A DNA stretch of 7,147 bases. Origin: an uncultured Lachnospiraceae bacterium. GTDB taxonomy: Bacteria; Bacillota; Clostridia; Lachnospirales; Lachnospiraceae. This document shows positions 1-5,317 of this stretch, one piece after another. A model generated the notes under the pieces. That model was not told where the DNA came from and made no database searches. It saw nothing but the letters and a program-made list of their open reading frames with translations. The stretch is from assembly GCA_902489925.1 (NCBI GenBank), contig CABUBX010000110.1, positions 1 to 7,147 on the forward strand, read 5' to 3'. The position numbers and the translations under genes are program-made. Numbering within the stretch: the stretch's first letter is position 1; every line of letters begins with the position of its first letter.

Positions 1-537
1 ATTTCTGTTGAGCCTGTTGTGGCAGAAGACGGTGAACCGTATGCCATTCGTGAAGAAGATATTCCGGAAATTTGCGCAGAATATGATAAGCTTGCAAAAG
101 AGATGATTAAGCGAGAAAAGGAAGGAAAGGGCTTTAATTTCTTCCATTTTATGATTGATTTAAGCGGCGGTCCTTGTGTGGCAAAGCGTTTGTCCGGTTG
201 TGGCTCGGGGACAGAATATCTTGCAGTGACACCATGGGGAGATTTATATCCGTGTCATCAGTTTGTCGGTCAGGAGGAATATCTGATGGGCAATGTGGAT
301 GAAGGTGTGACACGCACGGACATTCGCGATGAGTTTAAGGCATGTAATGTTTATACAAAAGAAAAGTGCAGAAACTGTTTTGCAAAGTTTTATTGCAGCG
401 GCGGCTGTGCGGCTAATGCCTATAACTTCCACCATTCAATCAATGATGCTTATGACATCGGCTGTGAGTTGATGCGCAAGCGTGTGGAATGTGCAATTAT
501 GATTAAAGCTGCCTTGGCAGATGAATCACAGAAGTAA
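1..537 (+). CDS. scfB: SCIFF-peptide radical SAM/SPASM maturase, C-terminal part (5' end outside window)
   Basis: This is the last 178 residues of a reading frame that enters from the left edge; the GTG at base 19 is internal, not a start. The visible part is a SPASM auxiliary iron-sulfur domain matching CX9-15GX4C ... CX2CX5CX3C ... C. Counting from the first visible residue, it is C67, then G-D-L-Y-P-C ending at C85, then C123, C126, C132 and C136, then C155. C59, C115 and C164 are extra cysteines. The blocks GCGSG, YPCHQFVG and CSGGCAANAY recall the thioether-forming maturase of SCIFF (six cysteines in forty-five) peptides, such as CteB. Members of that family use SAM radical chemistry and auxiliary 4Fe-4S clusters to link a precursor Cys thiol to a neighbouring residue in the cytoplasm. 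The radical SAM CX3CX2C motif and the precursor gene scfA would lie to the left and are not seen. The neighbouring secDF fits the known clostridial context. The SPASM call is firm; the exact SCIFF assignment rests on recalled motifs and context. Confidence 0.88.
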   Translation: MSVEPVVAEDGEPYAIREEDIPEICAEYDKLAKEMIKREKEGKGFNFFHFMIDLSGGPCVAKRLSGCGSGTEYLAVTPWGDLYPCHQFVGQEEYLMGNVDEGVTRTDIRDEFKACNVYTKEKCRNCFAKFYCSGGCAANAYNFHHSINDAYDIGCELMRKRVECAIMIKAALADESQK

Positions 538-558
538 AACTTAATTTAAGGAGAGAGA

Positions 559-2883
559 ATGATGAAAGAGAAAAAAGGGATAAGGATTCTCGGTCTGTTT
601 CTTGTGCTTGTTATGATTGCAGCCTGCGGCTTCGTATCATGGAAGGGTGTAGGCGAGAAGCATGAGGGCAGTGCTCAAAACATTAAGCTCGGTCTTGATT
701 TGGCCGGCGGTGTCAGCATCACTTATCAGGCAAAGGGTGATACGCCTTCTGATGAGGATATGAAAGATACTGTGTACAAGCTTCAGAAAAGAGTTGAAGT
801 ATACAGCACAGAGGCAGAGGTTTATCAGGAAGGCTCAAACCGTATCAGCGTTGAGATTCCGGGTGTTTATGATGCAGAAGAAGTGCTGAATAACCTCGGT
901 AATCCGGGAAGCATCGGTTTCTATGAGATGAATACAACAACATCTGAGAATGAAAAAGAAAGCGAGTCAGAAGATAAAGACACAGAAGACTCAAAGAAAA
1001 AAGAAGACTCAAAGGAAAAAGAGGATTCAAAAGAGACAGAAGGCTCAAAGGAGACAGAAGCTGTTGACACAGATGGTGTGACTGACGAGATTGAGGCTGC
1101 GATGCCAGGCTTTAATAAGGTGCTTGACGGCAACGATGTTGTGACAGCCGATGTCCGCACAGACCAGGATACATATGGCGGCAATAAATATGTCGTTTAT
1201 TTACAGCTGACAGGTGAGGGAACAAAGAAGTTTGCCGAAGCGACAAAAAGAAATCTGGGCAAGCCAATCTATATTATTTATGACGGTCAGATTATAAGCT
1301 ATCCTATGGTTAATGTGGAAATTACAGATGGTATCGCTGTGATTGAAGGTGATTTTACTTACGAATCCGCCAACAGTCTTGCGACAACAATCCGTCTCGG
1401 AAAGCTGAAGGTAGAGCTTGAGGATGTCCATTCAACAGTTGTCGGTGCAAAGCTTGGTGAGGATGCCTTAAAAACAAGCCTTATAGCCGGTGCGATTGGT
1501 GTCGGACTTGTCATTGTTTTCATGATTATCATGTATTTGATTCCTGGTCTTGCATCGGGTATCGCCCTCTTATTATATTTGGTAATGATGCTCTGCTTCT
1601 TAAATGCTTTGGATGTGACATTGACACTTCCGGGTATTGCAGGTATTATCTTATCACTCGGTATGGCGGTTGATGCCAATGTTATCATTTTCACCCGTAT
1701 CCGTGAGGAAATTACAGCCGGCCATTCAGTACGCACAGCCATCAACATGGGCTTTAAGAAAGCGGCTTCTGCAATTATCGACGGTAATGTGACAACACTT
1801 ATTGCCGCAGCCGTACTTTACGTCATGGGCACAGGCCCGATTAAAGGCTTTGCCACAACGCTTGCGCTCGGTATTGTGTTATCCATGTTTACGGCGATGG
1901 TAATTACAAGAATCGTGATGAACGGCCTCTATGCGATGGGTATTCGCGGTGAGAAGTTCTACGGACGTCAGAAGAAAGGTAAAGTATTTAACTTTACAGG
2001 CAAAAAAGCAATTTTCTTTGCCATTTCAGTTATTGCGATTGGCATCGGTTTTGTTGCCATGGGTGTCAATGGTGCGACAGGAAAGAAGGCATTAAACTTC
2101 AGCCTTGATTTTACAGGCGGTACTTCCATGACAATACCGTTTAATGAATATGTGGATACAAAGAGTGCCGGAGGGGATGACCTTCGTGCCATTATTAAAG
2201 AAAAAGGCGGAACAACAGACGTACAGCTTCAGAATGTACAAAATTCAAATGAAGTTATCGTTAAGACGCCGGTGCTTGCGAAAGATAAGAGAGCTGATGT
2301 AAAGGCGGCTATTTCAGAAAAATACGGTGTTGATGAGAATACAATCGCAGAGGAAAGTATCAGTGCCGTAGTCAGTGATGAGATGCAAAGAGATGCCATT
2401 CTTGCCGTGCTTATTGCCGGTGTTTTCATGCTGATTTATATTTGGATTCGTTTCAAAGATGTCAAGTTTGGTGCAAGTGCGGTTATCGCTCTGCTGCATG
2501 ATGTTTTGGTTGTCCTTATGGTTTATGCAGTTGTGAGAATCCCTGTAGGGAATACATTCATCGCATGTATGCTGACTATTGTCGGTTATTCAATTAATGC
2601 AACAATCGTTATCTTTGACCGTATTCGTGAAAACAGAAAGCTTATGGTTAAAGAGCCGATTGATGCTATTGTCAATACAAGTATCAGTCAGACAATTTCA
2701 AGAAGTATCAATACTTCCTTGACAACATTTATTACAATTTTTGTTTTATACCTGATGGGTGTGACAGCAATCCGTGAGTTTGCACTGCCGTTAATGGCAG
2801 GTATTATATGTGGTGCTTATTCTTCAATCTGCATCACAGGTGCACTTTGGTATATGATGAAAAAGCGTTCTAAAAAGAAATAA
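559..2883 (+). CDS. secDF: Protein translocase subunit SecDF (fused SecD and SecF)
   Basis: This is a 774-residue membrane protein that assists SecYEG/SecA export, normally by coupling ion flow to late substrate movement outside the membrane. Twelve membrane segments are visible. The SecD half has one near 8-29 and five between about 305 and 455; the SecF half has one near 482-504 and five between about 611 and 766. Two large extracytoplasmic domains lie at about 30-304 and 505-610. Family motifs present are GLDLAGG (45-51), GMAVDAN with Asp372, FSLDFTGG (514-521), VGYSIN (675-680), FDRIREN (686-692) and Arg715 in the SecF half. Two oddities: residue 681, where the SecF family usually has Asp (N-D-T/S), is Ala; and residues about 125-170 form a charged low-complexity insert with a hexapeptide repeat. 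AAGGAG at 548-553 is 5 bases before the ATG at 559 and 8 before the next ATG at 562, so either may be used. The gene starts 21 bases after the maturase stop, suggesting cotranscription. Confidence 0.97.
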   Translation: MMKEKKGIRILGLFLVLVMIAACGFVSWKGVGEKHEGSAQNIKLGLDLAGGVSITYQAKGDTPSDEDMKDTVYKLQKRVEVYSTEAEVYQEGSNRISVEIPGVYDAEEVLNNLGNPGSIGFYEMNTTTSENEKESESEDKDTEDSKKKEDSKEKEDSKETEGSKETEAVDTDGVTDEIEAAMPGFNKVLDGNDVVTADVRTDQDTYGGNKYVVYLQLTGEGTKKFAEATKRNLGKPIYIIYDGQIISYPMVNVEITDGIAVIEGDFTYESANSLATTIRLGKLKVELEDVHSTVVGAKLGEDALKTSLIAGAIGVGLVIVFMIIMYLIPGLASGIALLLYLVMMLCFLNALDVTLTLPGIAGIILSLGMAVDANVIIFTRIREEITAGHSVRTAINMGFKKAASAIIDGNVTTLIAAAVLYVMGTGPIKGFATTLALGIVLSMFTAMVITRIVMNGLYAMGIRGEKFYGRQKKGKVFNFTGKKAIFFAISVIAIGIGFVAMGVNGATGKKALNFSLDFTGGTSMTIPFNEYVDTKSAGGDDLRAIIKEKGGTTDVQLQNVQNSNEVIVKTPVLAKDKRADVKAAISEKYGVDENTIAEESISAVVSDEMQRDAILAVLIAGVFMLIYIWIRFKDVKFGASAVIALLHDVLVVLMVYAVVRIPVGNTFIACMLTIVGYSINATIVIFDRIRENRKLMVKEPIDAIVNTSISQTISRSINTSLTTFITIFVLYLMGVTAIREFALPLMAGIICGAYSSICITGALWYMMKKRSKKK
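985..1056 (+). repeat. Four tandem 18-bp units inside secDF encoding a charged hexapeptide
   Basis: Four consecutive in-frame 18-base units start at 985, 1003, 1021 and 1039. They encode EDSKKK, EDSKEK, EDSKET and EGSKET (residues 143-166 of SecDF). A degenerate, similar Glu/Asp/Lys/Ser stretch precedes them from about residue 129. The coding strand is almost all purine here. The unit length is a multiple of three, so gain or loss of a copy keeps the reading frame. The repeat lies in the SecD extracytoplasmic domain between conserved blocks, so it is probably a flexible linker in a variable loop. Confidence 0.9.
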
Positions 2884-2888
2884 TTATT

Positions 2889-2924
2889 TTAAATGCCCGC
2901 AGTAAGCTGCGGGTATTTAATTTT
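2889..2924 (+). terminator. Probable weak intrinsic terminator or attenuator between secDF and recJ
   Basis: A hairpin is formed by 2889-2902 and 2907-2920: 14 pairs including one G-U, with a TAAG loop and a GC-rich core of GCCCGCAG against CTGCGGGT. Four T residues follow (2921-2924), then A and C. The T run is short, so termination may be partial, with readthrough into recJ. On the minus strand no T run follows the stem, so it looks one-directional. It could instead protect or delimit a processed mRNA end. I found no convincing separate recJ promoter between it and the recJ start. Confidence 0.65.
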
Positions 2925-2939
2925 ACAAAGGAGATTTGT

Positions 2940-4718
2940 ATGGAAAAATGGGTGCTTATGGCAAAGCGGGCTGATTTTAAGGCTTTGGCAGAGCGTTTTG
3001 GAATTAGTCCGGTGCTTGCACGTTTGATGGTAAACAGGGGCATTAACAGTGAAGCTGCCATTGAAAAATATTTAAATGGCACACTGGATGATTTATATGA
3101 GCCACATTCAATGAAAGATATCGTCAAAGCGTCAGAGATGATTGTGAAGGCGGCGGCGCAGGGGGATAAGATTGCCATTGCTTCGGATTTTGACGTGGAC
3201 GGTATTTTTTCGGGATTTATTTTGTATACAGCCTTTTGCCGTGTCGGCGCTGTCCCTGAAATTTTGACGCCGGACAGAACAAAGGAGGGATACGGGCTTA
3301 ATGAGCGTATTGTGACAGAGGCCTATCATAAGGGCATACGGCTGATTGTCACCTGTGATAACGGCATTGCGGCTTTTGAGCCAATTGCCCACGCCAAAAG
3401 TCTGGGTATGACAGTGATTGTGACAGACCATCACGATATTCCTTATGAGGAGGATGAAGCGGGCGTGCGCAGGAATTTAAGGACGGAGGCAGACGCCATT
3501 GTAAATCCGAAACAGCCGGATTGTGCTTATCCGTTTAAGAAGCTGTGCGGTGCAGGGGTGGCTTTTAAGCTTGTGCAGGTGCTCTATGAGTTGTGCGGCA
3601 TTAAAAAGCGAGAGCTGCATACGCTTGTACAATATGCCGCTATTGCGACAGTTGCCGACGTGATGGACTTAGAAGATGAGAACAGAATTATTGTAAAGTA
3701 TGGTTTAATGCAGCTTGCAAATACAGATAATTTGGGGCTTCAGGCACTGATTCGTGTATGTCGTCTGAATCCGGAAAAAATTTCGGCATATCACATCGGA
3801 TTTGTTCTGGGACCTTGCTTTAATGCGGCCGGCCGTCTTGAAACTGTAAAGATTGCATTAGAGCTTTTGATGAGCAAAAATGTTTCACAGGCGGAAGAAA
3901 TTGCCATAAGGCTTAAAAATCTTAATGAGAGCCGCAAGGAGATGACAGTCAGAGGTTTTGAACAGGCGGTGGCTGTGATTGAAGAAAAAGGTTACCATCA
4001 AGATAAAATTATTGTTGTCTGCCTTGTAAATTGTCATGAAAGCCTTGTGGGGATTATTGCCGGAAGAATTAAAGAAAAATATTATCGCCCAACCATTGTA
4101 TTTACGAATGTGGAGGGCGGTATGGTTAAAGGCTCTGCCCGTTCAATCGAAGCCTATAATATGTTTGAAGGGCTGACACAGTGCAAGGCGCTGCTTACAA
4201 AATTCGGCGGTCATCCGATGGCTGCCGGCATGAGTCTGCCTGCCAAAAACCTTGATGCGCTGCGTCAAAGGCTCAATGAAAACTGCCGGCTGACAGCTTC
4301 GGATTTAATACCCGTCGTAAAAATAGATGTGGCAATGCCGATTGGCTATATTACAGAAAATTTTGTTGAACAGCTTGAGCTTTTAGAGCCTTTTGGCAAG
4401 GGCAACATAAAGCCGGTATTTGCGGAAAAGCATTTTAAAGTGATTAAGGCGGCGGTAATTGGGAAGAATCGTAATGTCCTTAAAATGACTGTGTGCAATG
4501 AGCAGCATACAATGATGGAAGCACTGTATTTTGGCGATATTGAGGCTTTTGACAGCTTTGTGGCAAAAGAATACGGCAAAGCGGCTGTTGATGAAATGTA
4601 CAGAAGCACCATGAGCGGTGTCGATTTGGCATTGAGCTATTATCCGTCAATTAATGAATATATGGGCAACAGAAAGCTTCAAATAATTGTTCAGAGTTAT
4701 TGTCGAATAAAGGGGTAA
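2940..4718 (+). CDS. recJ: Single-stranded-DNA-specific exonuclease RecJ
   Basis: This is a 592-residue cytoplasmic DHH/DHHA1 phosphoesterase. RecJ degrades single-stranded DNA 5' to 3' in recombinational and mismatch repair, using metal ions held by Asp and His residues. The DHH domain shows S-D-F-D-V-D-G (82-88), TCDNG (138-142), VTDHH (161-165), an NPKQPDC block (189-195), LCGAGVAFK (202-210), ATVADVMDL (236-244) and NAAGRL (295-300). The DHHA1 domain follows with CHESLVGIIAGR (365-376), KGSARS (397-402) and KFGGHPMAAG (421-430). A C-terminal OB-fold region follows from about 460. The length is normal for the shorter Firmicute forms. AAAGGAG at 2927-2933 lies 6 bases before the ATG, which supports this start. 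Some positions differ from the textbook sequence: Ser for Gly at 82, Cys at 293 in the GP-x-x-NA block where Arg is common, and Cys for Trp before His366. The metal-binding residues are intact, so activity is expected. A possible terminator precedes it and a promoter for apt overlaps its 3' end. Confidence 0.95.
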   Translation: MEKWVLMAKRADFKALAERFGISPVLARLMVNRGINSEAAIEKYLNGTLDDLYEPHSMKDIVKASEMIVKAAAQGDKIAIASDFDVDGIFSGFILYTAFCRVGAVPEILTPDRTKEGYGLNERIVTEAYHKGIRLIVTCDNGIAAFEPIAHAKSLGMTVIVTDHHDIPYEEDEAGVRRNLRTEADAIVNPKQPDCAYPFKKLCGAGVAFKLVQVLYELCGIKKRELHTLVQYAAIATVADVMDLEDENRIIVKYGLMQLANTDNLGLQALIRVCRLNPEKISAYHIGFVLGPCFNAAGRLETVKIALELLMSKNVSQAEEIAIRLKNLNESRKEMTVRGFEQAVAVIEEKGYHQDKIIVVCLVNCHESLVGIIAGRIKEKYYRPTIVFTNVEGGMVKGSARSIEAYNMFEGLTQCKALLTKFGGHPMAAGMSLPAKNLDALRQRLNENCRLTASDLIPVVKIDVAMPIGYITENFVEQLELLEPFGKGNIKPVFAEKHFKVIKAAVIGKNRNVLKMTVCNEQHTMMEALYFGDIEAFDSFVAKEYGKAAVDEMYRSTMSGVDLALSYYPSINEYMGNRKLQIIVQSYCRIKG

Positions 4719-4729
4719 CGTGTTATAAT
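4700..4729 (+). promoter_or_regulatory. Candidate sigma-A-type promoter for apt-rel with extended -10
   Basis: A perfect -10 TATAAT lies at 4724-4729 and is preceded by TG at 4721-4722, making the extended -10 form TGnTATAAT. A plausible -35, TTGTCG (four of six bases matching TTGACA), lies at 4700-4705 with an 18-base spacer. Transcription would start near 4736, giving a leader of about 30 bases before the apt ATG at 4768. The promoter overlaps the last codons and stop of recJ, so apt and rel could be expressed independently of the upstream genes. The call comes from motif matching by eye in AT-rich sequence. Confidence 0.6.
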
Positions 4730-4746
4730 AAAATAATATAACAAGT
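4718..4746. promoter_or_regulatory. Imperfect palindrome over the apt promoter -10 (possible operator)
   Basis: Arms 4718-4727 (ACGTGTTATA) and 4737-4746 (TATAACAAGT) pair at nine of ten positions across a 9-base AT-only centre. The inner seven bases of each arm match perfectly. The dyad covers the -10 element and the expected transcription start, a common place for a repressor site. As RNA the hairpin would be weak and AU-rich with no T run, so a terminator for recJ is less likely. No known regulator motif is recognised. Chance is possible in AT-rich sequence. Confidence 0.35.
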
Positions 4747-4754
4747 GCTATGGT

Positions 4755-4760
4755 AAGGAG
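4755..4760 (+). promoter_or_regulatory. Ribosome binding site that fixes the apt start at 4768
   Basis: AAGGAG at 4755-4760 sits 7 bases before the ATG at 4768. An in-frame ATG at 4750 lies upstream of this site and would translate through it, adding six residues (MVRRFH) that are not part of the Apt fold. I therefore place the start at 4768. Confidence 0.88.
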
Positions 4761-4767
4761 ATTTCAC

Positions 4768-5292
4768 ATGAAAAGGTTAGAAGATTATGTACTTAGTATT
4801 CCTGATTTTCCGGAACCGGGAATTATTTTCAGAGATATTACAACAGTGATTCAGGATGCCGAAGGCTTAAAGCTGGCGATTGATACGATGGGCGCTTATC
4901 TTAAAGACAAGGACTTTGATGTTGTTGTCGGTCCTGAGGCGAGAGGTTTTATTTTTGGTATGCCTATTGCTTATAATTTCGGCAAAGGTTTTGTACCAAT
5001 CCGAAAAAAGGGAAAGCTTCCAAGAGAAACGGTATCTGTTTCCTATGAACTGGAATACGGCAGCGCTGAGGTTGAGCTGCATAAGGATGCGATTAAACCG
5101 GGACAGAAGGTTGTACTGATTGATGACCTCCTTGCAACAGGAGGCACGATGGAGGCAAACATCAAGCTTGTGGAAAAGCTTGGCGGTGAAGTTGTTAAGG
5201 TGATTTTCCTTATTGAGCTTGCGGGACTTTGCGGACGCGAGCGTCTTAAAGGCTATGATGTCGATTCAGCGATTATTTATGAAGGAAAGTAA
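4768..5292 (+). CDS. apt: Adenine phosphoribosyltransferase
   Basis: This is a 174-residue cytoplasmic purine-salvage enzyme that converts adenine and PRPP to AMP and pyrophosphate. The N-terminus has the family pattern DYVLSIPDFPEPGIIFRDIT (residues 6-25). GPEARGF (55-61) contributes to purine and PRPP binding, RKKGKLPRET (79-88) is the flexible loop over the active site, and YELEYG (93-98) follows. The PRPP-binding loop is VVLIDDLLATGGT (115-127) with the paired Asp119-Asp120. The length is typical for the family. The start at 4768 is chosen because the ribosome binding site lies between it and the upstream ATG at 4750. The gene has its own candidate promoter and lies 25 bases before rel, so the two are probably cotranscribed. 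The pairing is reasonable because alarmones made by Rel are known to act on purine metabolism, though direct control of this enzyme is not shown here. Confidence 0.97.
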   Translation: MKRLEDYVLSIPDFPEPGIIFRDITTVIQDAEGLKLAIDTMGAYLKDKDFDVVVGPEARGFIFGMPIAYNFGKGFVPIRKKGKLPRETVSVSYELEYGSAEVELHKDAIKPGQKVVLIDDLLATGGTMEANIKLVEKLGGEVVKVIFLIELAGLCGRERLKGYDVDSAIIYEGK

Positions 5293-5317
5293 ATTTTGAA
5301 GCTAAAGAGGTGGTAGT

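Noticed and set aside
613..629. Lipobox-like sequence ending at Cys23 in the first SecDF membrane segment (VMIAAC)
   Set aside because: It matches the loose lipobox rule, but SecD proteins keep this helix as a membrane anchor and hydrophobic residues continue after the Cys. Fortuitous match is more likely than lipidation.
994..1005. A-run followed by G as a possible -1 frameshift slippery site
   Set aside because: The heptamer is in the wrong phase for an A-AAA-AAG slip (zero frame reads AAA-AAA-G), and the SecDF frame is intact and complete without shifting.
985..1056. CRISPR-like repeats
   Set aside because: The units are adjacent without spacers, in frame, and inside a coding domain; this is a protein repeat.
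845..1184. Two overlapping minus-strand ORFs opposite the secDF repeat
   Set aside because: Their Ser/Leu/Phe-rich composition is simply the complement of the purine-rich repeat; they lack ribosome binding sites and lie inside a clear gene.
2884..2939. Riboswitch or T-box leader before recJ
   Set aside because: The gap is only 56 bases and holds one simple hairpin plus a ribosome binding site; there is no room for, or sign of, an aptamer.
4880..5119. Plus-strand ORF overlapping apt in another frame
   Set aside because: Apt is conserved across its whole length in its own frame; the alternative protein shows no recognisable features and no ribosome binding site.
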